Shown: piece after piece, positions 49,071 to 63,049 of the stretch
Position numbering within the stretch: the first letter of the stretch is position 1
How the letters are laid out: each line of letters opens with the position of its first letter
Assembly (NCBI GenBank): GCA_949987565.1
Contig: OX465104.1
Span: 24,391,757-24,455,756 of the forward strand
Direction of reading: 5' to 3'
Origin: Luidia sarsii
Taxonomy: Eukaryota > Echinodermata > Asteroidea > Paxillosida > Luidiidae
DNA length: 64,000 nt
Notes under the pieces: model-generated
What the model saw: the letters and a program-made list of their open reading frames with translations, nothing else
Database searches by the model: none
Told to the model about the DNA's origin: nothing
Made by a program: the position numbers and the translations under genes

Positions 49071-51923
49071 CCTCCAAAGCCAGCGAGTCAATGTCTACTC
49101 GTATGAATACACAGTTGACACTCAGACAGATGAAGGGTCGTTGCCTTTCCCTGGAAAACCATCAAAAGAAATGTTCTCCAAACTCAGTAACTTTAACACT
49201 TGTTGTTAAAAGAACCCTAGGCCTCTTTCTAGGACAAATTTGAATGTCGTCAACATAATATTTAATGAGATATTAATTTGCGAACTCTATCTTTCTGTTC
49301 AGTCACTCTCTGCCGTCGACCATTGTGCCAGCGACTGGACAATGGCAGCTCAGAGAAACAGGTAGAGTCGCTCCCTTCTCCTGAAAATGTTTGAATAGAA
49401 ATTGACTCCGAATTCAGATGTTTTGATTTAGGCCACAGGAGGAATCCCAGGGCTACTTTTATGCAAAGTTTCAAGGATCAAAACCTAAAATGTATTACGA
49501 TATGAACACGCAAGAACTATATCTCTGCCTATCACCTCCACAGCCAGCGAGTCAACGTCTACTCGTATGAATACACACTTGACACTCAGACAGATGAAGG
49601 GTCGTTGCCTTTCCCTGGAAAACCATCAAAAAAAATGTTCTCCAAACTCAGTAACTTTAACACTTGTTATTAGAGGAACCCTAGGCCTCTTTCTAGGACA
49701 AATTTGATTGTCGTCAGCATAATATTTAATGAGATATTAATTTGCAAACCCTATCTTTCTGCTCAGTCACTCTCTGCCGTCGACCAATATGCCAGCGACT
49801 GGACAATGGCAGCTCAGAGAAACAGGTGGGGTCGCTCCCTTCTCCTATAAATGTTTGAATAGAAATTGACTCCGAATTCAGATGTTTTGATTTAGGCCAC
49901 AGGAGGAATCCCATGGCTACTTTTATGCAAAGTTTCAAGGATCAAAACCTAAAATGTACTACGATATGAACACGCAAGGACTATATCTCTGCCTATCACC
50001 TCCAAAGCCAGCGAGTCAATGTCTACTCGTATGAATACACAGTTGACACTCAGACAGATGAAGGGTCGTTGCCTTTCCCTGGAAAACCATCAAAAGAAAT
50101 GTTCTCCAAACTCAGTAACTTTAACACTTGTTGTTAGAAGAACCCTAGGCCTCTTTCTAGGACAAATTTGAATGTCGTCATCATAATATTTAATGAAATA
50201 TTAATTTCCAAACCCTATCTTTCTGCTCAGTCACTCTCTGCCGTCGACCAATATGCCAGCGACTGGACAATGGCAGCTCAGAGAAACAGGTAGGGTCGCT
50301 CCCTTCTCCTGAAAATGTTTGAATAGAAATTGACTCCGAATTCAGACGTTTTGATTTAGACCACAGGGGGAATCCCAGGGCTATTTTTATGCAAAGTTTC
50401 AAGGATCAAAACCTAAAATGTATTACGATATGAACACGCAAGGACTATATCTCTGCCTAACACCTGCAAAGCCAGCGAGTCAACGTCTACTCGTATGAAT
50501 ACACAGTTGACACTCAGACAGATGAAGGGTCGTTGCCTTTCCCTGGAAAACCATCAAAAGAAATGTTCTCCAAACTCAGTAACTTTAACACTTGTTGTTA
50601 GAAGAACCCTAGGCCTCTTTCTAGGACAAATTTGAATGTCGTCAGCATAATATTTAATGAGATATTAATTTGCGAACCCTATCTTTCTGCTCAGTCACTC
50701 TCTGCCGTCGACCATTGTGCCAGCGACTGGACAATGGCAGCTCAGAGAAACAGGTAGGGTCGCTCCCTTCTCCTGAAAATATTTGAATAGAAATTGACTC
50801 CGAATTCAGATGTTTTGATTAAGGCCACAGGAGGAATCCCAGGGCTACTTTTATGCAAAGTTTCAAGGATCAAAACCTAAAATGTATTACGATATGAACA
50901 CGCAAGGACTATATCTCTGCCTATCACCTCCACAGCCAGCGAGTCAACGTCTACTCGTATGAATACACAGTTGACACTCAGACAGATGAAGGGTCGTTGC
51001 CTTTCCCTGGAAAACCATCAAAAGAAATGTTCTCCAAACTCAGTAACTTTAACACTTGTTGTTAGAAGAACCCTAGGCCTCTTTCTAGGACAAATTTGAA
51101 TGTCGTCAGCATAATATTTAATGAGATATTAATTTGCGAACCCTATCTTTCTGCTCAGTCACTCTCTGCCGTCGACCATTGTGCCAGCGACTGGACAATG
51201 GCAGCTCAGAGAAACAGGTAGGGTCGCTCCCTTCTCCTGAAAATGTTTGAATAGAAATTGACTCCGAATTCAGATGTTTTGATTTAGGCCACAGGAGGAA
51301 TCTCAGGGCTACTTTTATGCAAAGTTTCAAGGATCAAAACCTAAAATGTATTACGATATGAACACGCAAGAACTATATCTCTGCCTATCACCTCAACAGC
51401 CAGCGAGTCAACGTCTACTCGTATGAATACACAGTTGACACTCAGACAGATGAAGGGTCGTTGCCTTTCCCTGGAAAACCATCAAAAGAAATGTTCTCCA
51501 AACTCAGTAACTTTAACACTTGTTGTTAGGAGAACCCTAGGCCTCTTTCTAGGACAAATTTGAATGTCGTCAGCATAATATTTAATGAGATATTAATTTG
51601 CGAACCCTATCTTTCTGCTCAGTCACTCTCTGCCGTCGACTATTATGCCAGCGACTGGACAATGGAAGCTCAGAGAAAAAGGTAGGGTCGCTCCCTTCTC
51701 CTGAAAATGTTTGAATAGAAATTGACTCCGAATTCAGATGTTTTGATTTAGGCCACAGGAGGAATCCCAGGGCTACTTTTATGCAAAGTTTCAAGGATCA
51801 AAACCTAAAATGTATTACGATATGAACACTCAAGGAATATATTTCTGCCTATCACCTCCAAAGCCAGCGAGTTAACGTCTACTCGTATCAATACACAGTT
51901 TACACTCAGACTGTTGAAGGGTC
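49071..51923 (+). repeat. 464-bp satellite (family L), block 5, five full units
   Basis: Entry partial 49071-49462, units starting 49463, 49927, 50391, 50855 and 51319, exit partial from 51783. Units differ more from each other than those in block 1 (for example GTGGGGTCG and TCCTATAAATG near 49.83 kb, AAATTTCC near 50.2 kb, AAAATATTTG near 50.78 kb). Confidence 0.95.
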
Positions 51924-53925
51924 TATGTGACAAAGGTTAGTTCTAGTTGCTTGATCATATAATCATCTTTGTATGTTCGATTTAAGATTTTTTACCACTG
52001 ATAGATAGGTATTTTCAAGGGCTGTCCCCGTGCCAAGTTATAGCTTTGTCAAAATAATAATAAAGGAGATATTAACTTGCAAAGTTTAATTTTCTTTGCA
52101 GTTACTTCTCGCCGACCGACCGTTGTGTGCTGCTGTCTACACTCACAAGCTGCCCAGCTGACAGAGGTTAGTTCTAGTTGCTTGATCATATAATCATCTT
52201 GCTATGTTCCATTTCAGATATTTTACAACTGATAGATAGGTACTTTCAAGGGCTGTTTGTGTGCAAAGCGTTAGCTTCATCAAATTAATAGTAAAGGAGA
52301 TATTGACTTGTAAAGTGAAATTTTCTTTCCAGTTACTTCTCGCCGACCGACTGTTGTTTGCTTTTCTCTACACACACAATCTGACTAGCTGGCAGAGGTT
52401 AGTTCCCGTTGCTTGATCATAAAATCGTCTTACTATGTTCGATTTCAGATATTTTACTACTGCTAGATAGGTATTTTCAAGGCCTGTTTGCAGGACAAGT
52501 TTTAGCTTCCACAAATTAATATTGAAGGAGATATCGACATGACCGTCCGTCTCTATTCTAGTGACCAGGTCTGACTGGATATTCAAAAGCTGGTTGGTCA
52601 TCCTCTCAGACCTGTTCTGTCCAAAGATACGCAAGGATACGCGTGACAGCGTCGGGTGAATATGGGGCGAGTTGTTAAGATTTGCACATGTATAGCTACT
52701 TGCGTGGTAGCGTGGTGCAAATAAGGGGCGAATTCCTTAGGTTTGTTTTCGAGTAGTTATTTTTGAAGTAACGTTGATGGTTACGGGAAACCCTTGGCCT
52801 ATCAATCCTCTACCAAGACGAAACGTGATTTTACAAGTTCATCGTCCGTCTCTAACCTTGTTATAATATTTTCCCTTTAAGTTGAAGGGGGAATGACCAT
52901 ATAGTCAGACCTGTTCACGAAGTCAACGGTGAGAAGACCGTACAGGAGCCCAGCCTCCACACACAAGCTGCCCAGCTGACAGAGGTTAGTTATAGTTGCT
53001 TGATTCATATAATCATCTTTCTATGTTCGATTTAAGATTTGTTACCACTGATAGATAGGTATTTTCAAGGGCTGTCCCCGTGCCAAGTTATAGCTTCGTC
53101 AAAATAATATTAAAGGAGCTATTAACTTGCGAAGTGTAATTTTCTTTCCAGTTACTTCTCGCCGACCGACCGTTGTGTGCGGCTCTCTACACACACAAGC
53201 TGCCCAGCCGACAGAGGTTAGTTCTAGTTGCTTGATCATATAATAATCTTACTATTTTCGATTTAAGATTTGTTACCACTGATAGATAGGTATTTTCAAG
53301 GGCTGTTTGCACGTCAAGTTATAGCTTCGTCAAATTAATAATAAAGGAGATATTAACTTGCAAAGTTTAATTTTCTTTCCAGTTACTTCTCGCCGACCGA
53401 CCGTTGTGTGCGGCTCTCTACACACACAAGCTGCCAAGCTGACAGAGGTTAGTTCTAGTTGCTTGATCATATAATAATCTTACTATTTTCGATTTGAGAT
53501 TTTTTACCACTGATAGATAGGTATTTTCAAGGGCTGTTTGCATGCCAAGTTATAGCTTCGTGAAATTAATAATGAAGGAGATATTAACTTGCAAAGTTTA
53601 ATTTTCTTTCCAGTTACTTCTCGCCGACCGACTGTTGTGTGCGCCTCGCTACACACACAAGCTGCCCAGCTGACAGAGGTTAGTTCTAGTTGCTTGATCA
53701 TATAATCACCTTACTATTTTCGATTTAAGATTTTTTACCACAGATAGATAGGTATTTTCGAAGGCTGTTTGCATGCCAAGTTATAGCTTCGTCAAATTAA
53801 TATTGAAGGAGATATTAACTTGCAAAGTTTAATTTTCTTTCCAGTTACTTCTCGCCGACCGACTGTTGTGTGCGCCTCTCTACACACACAAGCTGCCCAG
53901 CTGACGGAGGTTAGTTCTAGTTGCT
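51924..53925 (+). repeat. 231-bp repeat (family S), block 5
   Basis: 65-bp segments at 52102-52166, 52333-52397, 53152-53216, 53383-53447, 53614-53678 and 53845-53909; composite unit 52398-52984 with its 103-bp end at 52882-52984. Template order: two units, composite, four units. Confidence 0.93.
52398..52984 (+). repeat. 587-bp composite S unit (copy 6 of 7)
   Basis: Composite unit of the first 4,855-bp repeat. It shares GTCAACGGTGAG with the 46.5 kb copy rather than GTCAAGGGTGAG. Confidence 0.8.
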
Positions 53926-56778
53926 CCTCCAAAGCCAGCGAGTCAATGTCTACTCGTATGAATACACAGTTGACACTCAGACAGATGAAGGGTCGTTGCC
54001 TTTCCCTGGAAAACCATCAAAAGAAATGTTCTCCAAACTCAGTAACTTTAACACTTGTTGTTAAAAGAACCCTAGGCCTCTTTCTAGGACAAATTTGAAT
54101 GTCGTCAACATAATATTTAATGAGATATTAATTTGCGAACTCTATCTTTCTGTTCAGTCACTCTCTGCCGTCGACCATTGTGCCAGCGACTGGACAATGG
54201 CAGCTCAGAGAAACAGGTAGAGTCGCTCCCTTCTCCTGAAAATGTTTGAATAGAAATTGACTCCGAATTCAGATGTTTTGATTTAGGCCACAGGAGGAAT
54301 CCCAGGGCTACTTTTATGCAAAGTTTCAAGGATCAAAACCTAAAATGTATTACGATATGAACACGCAAGAACTATATCTCTGCCTATCACCTCCACAGCC
54401 AGCGAGTCAACGTCTACTCGTATGAATACACACTTGACACTCAGACAGATGAAGGGTCGTTGCCTTTCCCTGGAAAACCATCAAAAAAAATGTTCTCCAA
54501 ACTCAGTAACTTTAACACTTGTTATTAGAGGAACCCTAGGCCTCTTTCTAGGACAAATTTGATTGTCGTCAGCATAATATTTAATGAGATATTAATTTGC
54601 AAACCCTATCTTTCTGCTCAGTCACTCTCTGCCGTCGACCAATATGCCAGCGACTGGACAATGGCAGCTCAGAGAAACAGGTGGGGTCGCTCCCTTCTCC
54701 TATAAATGTTTGAATAGAAATTGACTCCGAATTCAGATGTTTTGATTTAGGCCACAGGAGGAATCCCATGGCTACTTTTATGCAAAGTTTCAAGGATCAA
54801 AACCTAAAATGTACTACGATATGAACACGCAAGGACTATATCTCTGCCTATCACCTCCAAAGCCAGCGAGTCAATGTCTACTCGTATGAATACACAGTTG
54901 ACACTCAGACAGATGAAGGGTCGTTGCCTTTCCCTGGAAAACCATCAAAAGAAATGTTCTCCAAACTCAGTAACTTTAACACTTGTTGTTAGAAGAACCC
55001 TAGGCCTCTTTCTAGGACAAATTTGAATGTCGTCATCATAATATTTAATGAAATATTAATTTCCAAACCCTATCTTTCTGCTCAGTCACTCTCTGCCGTC
55101 GACCAATATGCCAGCGACTGGACAATGGCAGCTCAGAGAAACAGGTAGGGTCGCTCCCTTCTCCTGAAAATGTTTGAATAGAAATTGACTCCGAATTCAG
55201 ACGTTTTGATTTAGACCACAGGGGGAATCCCAGGGCTATTTTTATGCAAAGTTTCAAGGATCAAAACCTAAAATGTATTACGATATGAACACGCAAGGAC
55301 TATATCTCTGCCTAACACCTGCAAAGCCAGCGAGTCAACGTCTACTCGTATGAATACACAGTTGACACTCAGACAGATGAAGGGTCGTTGCCTTTCCCTG
55401 GAAAACCATCAAAAGAAATGTTCTCCAAACTCAGTAACTTTAACACTTGTTGTTAGAAGAACCCTAGGCCTCTTTCTAGGACAAATTTGAATGTCGTCAG
55501 CATAATATTTAATGAGATATTAATTTGCGAACCCTATCTTTCTGCTCAGTCACTCTCTGCCGTCGACCATTGTGCCAGCGACTGGACAATGGCAGCTCAG
55601 AGAAACAGGTAGGGTCGCTCCCTTCTCCTGAAAATATTTGAATAGAAATTGACTCCGAATTCAGATGTTTTGATTAAGGCCACAGGAGGAATCCCAGGGC
55701 TACTTTTATGCAAAGTTTCAAGGATCAAAACCTAAAATGTATTACGATATGAACACGCAAGGACTATATCTCTGCCTATCACCTCCACAGCCAGCGAGTC
55801 AACGTCTACTCGTATGAATACACAGTTGACACTCAGACAGATGAAGGGTCGTTGCCTTTCCCTGGAAAACCATCAAAAGAAATGTTCTCCAAACTCAGTA
55901 ACTTTAACACTTGTTGTTAGAAGAACCCTAGGCCTCTTTCTAGGACAAATTTGAATGTCGTCAGCATAATATTTAATGAGATATTAATTTGCGAACCCTA
56001 TCTTTCTGCTCAGTCACTCTCTGCCGTCGACCATTGTGCCAGCGACTGGACAATGGCAGCTCAGAGAAACAGGTAGGGTCGCTCCCTTCTCCTGAAAATG
56101 TTTGAATAGAAATTGACTCCGAATTCAGATGTTTTGATTTAGGCCACAGGAGGAATCTCAGGGCTACTTTTATGCAAAGTTTCAAGGATCAAAACCTAAA
56201 ATGTATTACGATATGAACACGCAAGAACTATATCTCTGCCTATCACCTCAACAGCCAGCGAGTCAACGTCTACTCGTATGAATACACAGTTGACACTCAG
56301 ACAGATGAAGGGTCGTTGCCTTTCCCTGGAAAACCATCAAAAGAAATGTTCTCCAAACTCAGTAACTTTAACACTTGTTGTTAGGAGAACCCTAGGCCTC
56401 TTTCTAGGACAAATTTGAATGTCGTCAGCATAATATTTAATGAGATATTAATTTGCGAACCCTATCTTTCTGCTCAGTCACTCTCTGCCGTCGACTATTA
56501 TGCCAGCGACTGGACAATGGAAGCTCAGAGAAAAAGGTAGGGTCGCTCCCTTCTCCTGAAAATGTTTGAATAGAAATTGACTCCGAATTCAGATGTTTTG
56601 ATTTAGGCCACCGGAGGAATCCCAGGGCTACTTTTATGCAAAGTTTCAAGGATCAAAACCTAAAATGTATTACGATATGAACACTCAAGGAATATATTTC
56701 TGCCTATCACCTCCAAAGCCAGCGAGTTAACGTCTACTCGTATCAATACACAGTTTACACTCAGACTGTTGAAGGGTC
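53926..56778 (+). repeat. 464-bp satellite (family L), block 6, five full units
   Basis: Entry partial 53926-54317; units starting 54318, 54782, 55246, 55710 and 56174; exit partial from 56638. Near-identical to 49071-51923. Confidence 0.95.
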
Positions 56779-58780
56779 TATGTGACAAAGGTTAGTTCTA
56801 GTTGCTTGATCATATAATCATCTTTGTATGTTCGATTTAAGATTTTTTACCACTGATAGATAGGTATTTTCAAGGGCTGTCCCCGTGCCAAGTTATAGCT
56901 TTGTCAAAATAATAATAAAGGAGATATTAACTTGCAAAGTTTAATTTTCTTTGCAGTTACTTCTCGCCGACCGACCGTTGTGTGCGGCTGTCTACACTCA
57001 CAAGCTGCCCAGCTGACAGAGGTTAGTTCTAGTTGCTTGATCATATAATCATCTTGCTATGTTCCATTTCAGATATTTTACAACTGATAGATAGGTACTT
57101 TCAAGGGCTGTTTGTGTGCAAAGCGTTAGCTTCATCAAATTAATAGTAAAGGAGATATTGACTTGTAAAGTGAAATTTTCTTTCCAGTTACTTCTCGCCG
57201 ACCGACTGTTGTTTGCTTTTCTCTACACACACAATCTGACTAGCTGGCAGAGGTTAGTTCCCGTTGCTTGATCATAAAATCGTCTTACTATGTTCGATTT
57301 CAGATATTTTACTACTGCTAGATAGGTATTTTCAAGGCCTGTTTGCAGGACAAGTTTTAGCTTCCACAAATTAATATTGAAGGAGATATCGACATGACCG
57401 TCCGTCTCTATTCTAGTGACCAGGTCTGACTGGATATTCAAAAGCTGGTTGGTCATCCTCTCAGACCTGTTCTGTCCAAAGATACGCAAGGATACGCGTG
57501 ACAGCGTCGGGTGAATATGGGGCGAGTTGTTAAGATTTGCACATGTATAGCTACTTGCGTGGTAGCGTGGTGCAAATAAGGGGCGAATTCCTTAGGTTTG
57601 TTTTCGAGTAGTTATTTTTGAAGTAACGTTGATGGTTACGGGAAACCCTTGGCCTATCAATCCTCTACCAAGACGAAACGTGATTTTACAAGTTCATCGT
57701 CCGTCTCTAACCTTGTTATAATATTTTCCCTTTAAGTTGAAGGGGGAATGACCATATAGTCAGACCTGTTCACGAAGTCAACGGTGAGAAGACCGTACAG
57801 GAGCCCAGCCTCCACACACAAGCTGCCCAGCTGACAGAGGTTAGTTATAGTTGCTTGATTCATATAATCATCTTTCTATGTTCGATTTAAGATTTGTTAC
57901 CACTGATAGATAGGTATTTTCAAGGGCTGTCCCCGTGCCAAGTTATAGCTTCGTCAAAATAATATTAAAGGAGCTATTAACTTGCGCAGTGTAATTTTCT
58001 TTCCAGTTACTTCTCGCCGACCGACCGTTGTGTGCGGCTCTCTACACACACAAGCTGCCCAGCCGACAGAGGTTAGTTCTAGTTGCTTGATCATATAATA
58101 ATCTTACTATTTTCGATTTAAGATTTGTTACCACTGATAGATAGGTATTTTCAAGGGCTGTTTGCACGTCAAGTTATAGCTTCGTCAAATTAATAATAAA
58201 GGAGATATTAACTTGCAAAGTTTAATTTTCTTTCCAGTTACTTCTCGCCGACCGACCGTTGTGTGCGGCTCTCTACACACACAAGCTGCCAAGCTGACAG
58301 AGGTTAGTTCTAGTTGCTTGATCATATAATAATCTTACTATTTTCGATTTGAGATTTTTTACCACTGATAGATAGGTATTTTCAAGGGCTGTTTGCATGC
58401 CAAGTTATAGCTTCGTGAAATTAATAATGAAGGAGATATTAACTTGCAAAGTTTAATTTTCTTTCCAGTTACTTCTCGCCGACCGACTGTTGTGTGCGCC
58501 TCGCTACACACACAAGCTGCCTAGCTGACAGAGGTTAGTTCTAGTTGCTTGATCATATAATCACCTTACTATTTTCGATTTAAGATTTTTTACCACAGAT
58601 AGATAGGTATTTTCGAAGGCTGTTTGCATGCCAAGTTATAGCTTCGTCAAATTAATATTGAAGGAGATATTAACTTGCAAAGTTTAATTTTCTTTCCAGT
58701 TACTTCTCGCCGACCGACTGTTGTGTGGGCCTCTCTACACACACAAGCTGCCCAGCTGACGGAGGTTAGTTCTAGTTGCT
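56779..58780 (+). repeat. 231-bp repeat (family S), block 6
   Basis: 65-bp segments at 56957-57021, 57188-57252, 58007-58071, 58238-58302, 58469-58533 and 58700-58764; composite unit 57253-57839 with its 103-bp end at 57737-57839. Same order as 51924-53925. Confidence 0.93.
57253..57839 (+). repeat. 587-bp composite S unit (copy 7 of 7)
   Basis: Composite unit of the second 4,855-bp repeat; the same 103-bp exon-like end at 57737-57839, also with GTCAACGGTGAG. Confidence 0.8.
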
Positions 58781-61700
58781 CCTCCAAAGCCAGCGAGTCA
58801 ATGTCTACTCGTATGAATACACAGTTGACACTCAGACAGATGAAGGGTCGTTGCCTTTCCCTGGAAAACCATCAAAAAAAATGTTCTCCAAACTCAGTAA
58901 CTTTAACACTTGTTGTTAAAAGAACCCTAGGCCTCTTTCTAGGACAAATTTGAATGTCGTCAACATAATATTTAATGAGATATTAATTTGCGAACCCTAT
59001 CTTTCTGTTCAGTCACTCTCTGCCGTCGACCATTGTGCCAGCGACTGGACAATGGCAGCTCAGAGAAACAGGTAGAGTCGCTCCCTTCTCCTGAAAATGT
59101 TTGAATAGAAATTGACTCCGAATTCAGATGTTTTGATTTAGGCCACAGGAGGAATCCCAGGGCTACTTTTATGCAAAGTTTCAAGGATCAAAACCTAAAA
59201 TGTATTACGATATGAACACGCAAGAACTATATCTCTGCCTATCACCTCCACAGCCAGCGAGTCAACGTCTACTCGTATGAATACACACTTGACACTCAGA
59301 CAGATGAAGGGTCGTTGCCTTTCCCTGGAAAACCATCAAAAGAAATGTTCTCCAAACTCAGTAACTTTAACACTTGTTGTTAGAAGAACCCTAGGCCTCT
59401 TTCTAGGACAAATTTGAATGTCGTCATCATAATATTTAATGAAATATTAATTTCCAAACCCTATCTTTCTGCTCAGTCACTCTCTGCCGTCGACCAATAT
59501 GCCAGCGACTGGACAATGGCAGCTCAGAGAAACAGGTAGGGTCGCTCCCTTCTCCTGAAAATGTTTGAATAGAAATTGACTCCGAATTCAGATGTTTTGA
59601 TTTAGGCCACAGGAGGAATCCTAGGGCTACTTTTATGCAAAGTTTCAAGGATCAAAACCTAAAGTGTATTACGATATGAACACGCAAGGACTATATCTCT
59701 GCCTTACACCTGCAAAGCCAGCGAGTCAACGTCTACTCGTATGAATACACAGTTGACACTCAGACAGATGAAGGGTCGTTGCCTTACCCTGGAAAACCAT
59801 CAAAAGAAATGTTCTCCAAACTCAGTAACTTTAACACTTGTTGTTAAAAGAACCCTAGGCCTCTTTCTAGGACAAATTTGAATGTCGTCAACATAATATT
59901 TAATGAGATATTAATTTGCGAACCCTATCTTTCTGTTCAGTCACTCTCTGCCGTCGACCATTGTGCCAGCGACTGGACAATGGCAGCTCAGAGAAACAGG
60001 TAGAGTCGCTCCCTTCTCCTGAAAATGTTTGAATAGAAATTGACTCCGAATTCAGATGTTTTGATTTAGGCCACAGGAGGAATCCCAGGGCTACTTTTAT
60101 GCAAAGTTTCAAGGATCAAAACCTAAAATGTATTACGATATGAACACGCAAGAACTATATCTCTGCCTATCACCTCCAAAGCCAGCGAGTCAATGTCTAC
60201 TCGTATGAATACACAGTTGACACTCAGACAGATGAAGGGTCGTTGCCTTTCCCTGGAAAACCATCAAAAGAAATGTTCTCCAAACTCAGTAACTTTAACA
60301 CTTGTTGTTAGAAGAACCCTAGGCCTCTTTCTAGGACAAATTTGAATGTCGTCATCATAATATTTAATGAAATATTAATTTCCAAACCCTATCTTTCTGC
60401 TCAGTCACTCTCTGCCGTCGACCAATATGCCAGCGACTGGACAATGGCAGCTCAGAGAAACAGGTAGGGTCGCTCCCTTCTCCTGAAAATGTTTGAATAG
60501 AAATTGACTCCGAATTCAGATGTTTTGATTTAGGCCACAGGAGGAATCCTAGGGCTACTTTTATGCAAAGTTTCAAGGATCAAAACCTAAAGTGTATTAC
60601 GATATGAACACGCAAGGACTATATCTCTGCCTTACACCTGCAAAGCCAGCGAGTCAACGTCTACTCGTATGAATACACAGTTGACACTCAGACAGATGAA
60701 GGGTCGTTGCCTTACCCTGGAAAACCATCAAAAGAAATGTTCTCCAAACTCAGTAACTTTAACACTTGTTGTTAAAAGAACCCTAGGCCTCTTTCTAGGA
60801 CAAATTTGAATGTCGTCAACATAATATTTAATGAGATATTAATTTGCGAACCCTATCTTTCTGTTCAGTCACTCTCTGCCGTCGACCATTGTGCCAGCGA
60901 CTGGACAATGGCAGCTCAGAGAAACAGGTAGGGTCGCTCCCTTCTCCTGAAAATGTTTGAATAGAAATTGACTCCGAATTCAGATGTTTTGATTTAGACC
61001 ACAGGAGGAATCCCAGGGCTACTTTTATGCTAAGTTTCTAGGATCAAAACCTAAAATGTATTACGATATGAACACGCAAGGACTATATCTCTGCCTAACA
61101 CCTGCAAAGCCAGCGAGTCAACGTCTACTCGTATGAATACACAGTTGACACTCAGACAGATGAAAGGTCGTTGCCTTTCCCTGGAAAATCATCAAAAGAA
61201 ATGTTCTCCAAACTCAGTAACTTTAACACTTGTTGTTAGAAGAACCCTAGGCCTCTTTCTAGGACAAATTTGAATGTCGTCAGCATAATATTGAATGAAA
61301 TATTAATTTCCAAACCCTATCTTTCTGCTCAGTCACTCTCTGCCGTCGACCATTATGCCAGCGACTGGACAATGGCAGCTCAGAGAAACAGGTAGGGTCG
61401 CTTCCTTCTCCTGAAAATGTTTGAATAGAAATTGACTCCGAATTCAGATGTTTTGATTTAGGCCACAGGAGGAATCCCAGGGCTACTTTTATGCAAAGTT
61501 TCAAGGATCAAAACCTAAAATGTATTACGATATGAACACGCAAGAACTATATCTCTGCCTATTACCTCCACAGCCAGCGAGTCAACGTCTACTCGTATGA
61601 ATACACAGTTGACACTCAGACCGATGAAGGGTCGTTGCCTTTCCCTGGAAAACCATCAAAAGAAATGTTTTCCAAACTCAGTAACTTTAACACTTGTTGT

Positions 61701-62097
61701 TAGAAGAACCCTAGGCCTCTTTCTAGGACAAATTTGAATGTCGTCAGCATAATATTTAATGAGATATTAATTTGCGAACCCTATCTTTCTGCTCAGTCAC
61801 TCTCTGCCGTCGACCATTGTGCCAGCGACTGGACAATGGCAGCTCAGAGAAACAGGTAGGGTCGCTCCCTTCTCCTAAAAATGTTTGAATAGAAATTGAC
61901 TCCGAATTCAGATGTTTTGATTTAGGCCACAGGAGGAATCCCAGGGCTACTTTTATGCAAAGTTTCAAGGATCAAAATCTAAAATGTATTACGATATGAA
62001 CACGCAAGAACTATATCTCTGCCTATCACCTCCACAGCCAGCGAGTTAACGTCTACTCGTATCAATACACAGTTTACACTCAGACTGTTGAAGGGTC
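58781..62097 (+). repeat. 464-bp satellite (family L), block 7, six full units
   Basis: Entry partial 58781-59172; units starting 59173, 59637, 60101, 60565, 61029 and 61493; exit partial from 61957. The exit unit is a hybrid: common L type through GCCAGCGAG (about 62044), then the bridging type (TTAACGTC, GTATCAATAC). Confidence 0.95.
58910..60765. repeat. 928-bp dimer duplication (two L units)
   Basis: Alternating unit sub-types recur at 928 bp: TTGTTAAAAG (about 58914 and 59842), GTCATCATAATATTT with AATTTCC (about 59.42 and 60.35 kb), CTAAAGTGTATT (about 59659 and 60587) and GCCTTACCCTGG (about 59781 and 60709). Differences such as CCTCCACAGCC against CCTCCAAAGCC (about 59.24 and 60.17 kb) show some divergence or recombination since. 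Confidence 0.82.
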
Positions 62098-63049
62098 TAT
62101 GTGACAAAGGTTAGTTCTAGTTGCTTGATCATATAATCATCTTTCTATGTTCGATTTAAGATTTTTTACCACTGATAGATAGGTATTTTCAAGGGCTGTC
62201 CCCGTGCCAAGTTATAGCTTTGTCAAAATAATAATAAAGGAGATATTAACTTGCAAAGTTTAATTTTCTTTGCAGTTACTTTTCGCCGACCGACCGTTGT
62301 GTGCGGCTGTCTACACTCACAAGCTGCCCAGCTGACAGAGGTTAGTTCTAGTTGCTTGATCATATAATCATCTTGCTATGTTCCATTTCAGATATTTTAC
62401 AACTGATAGATAGGTACTTTCAAGGGCTGTTTGTGTGCAAAGCGTTAGCTTCATCAAATTAATAGTAAAGGAGATATTAACTTGTAAAGTGAAATTTTCT
62501 TTCCAGTTACTTCTCGCCGACCGACCGTTGTGTGCGGCTCTCTACACACACAAGCTGCCAAGCTGACAGAGGTTAGTTCTAGTTGCTTGATCATATAATA
62601 ATCTTACTATTTTCGATTTGAGATTTTTTACCACTGATAGATAGGTATTTTCAAGGGCTGTTTGCATGCCAAGTTATAGCTTCGTGAAATTAATAATGAA
62701 GGAGATATTAACTTGCAAAGTTTAATTTTCTTTCCAGTTACTTCTCGCCGACCGACTGTTGTTTGCGCCTCGCTACACACACAAGCTGCCCAGCTGACAG
62801 AGGTTAGTTCTAGTTGCTTGATCATATAATCACCTTACTATTTTCGATTTAAGATTTTTTACCACTGATAGATAGGTATTTTCGAAGGCTGTTTGCATGC
62901 CAAGTTATAGCTTCGTCAAATTAATATTGAAGGAGATATTAACTTGCAAAGTTTAATTTTCTTTCCAGTTACTTCTCGCCGACCGACTGTTGTGTGCGCC
63001 TCTCTACACACACAAGCTGCCAAGCTGACGGAGGTTAGTTCTAGTTGCT
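62098..63049 (+). repeat. 231-bp repeat (family S), block 7, short form lacking the composite unit
   Basis: Four 65-bp segments: 62276-62340, 62507-62571, 62738-62802 and 62969-63033. The unit at 62341-62571 begins like the second template unit (GTGTGCAAAGCG, TTGTAAAGTG) and ends like the fifth (CGTTGTGTGCGG, CTGCCAAGCTG). The block is 1,050 bp shorter than the template; the composite and its neighbours are missing. Confidence 0.93.

Larger units (their letters stand above)
49071..58780. repeat. 4,855-bp higher-order repeat (L block plus S block), two full copies
   Basis: Copies 49071-53925 and 53926-58780 each hold 5 full plus 2 partial L units and a seven-unit S block including one composite. 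Every landmark recurs at 4,855 bp. Only scattered single-base differences were noticed, for example GTGCTGCTG (52.13 kb) against GTGCGGCTG (56.98 kb), CCACAGG (51.76 kb) against CCACCGG (56.61 kb), and a base near 57.99 kb. The preceding S block (46.0-49.1 kb) and the following L block (from 58.8 kb) extend the pattern with rearrangements. Confidence 0.93.
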
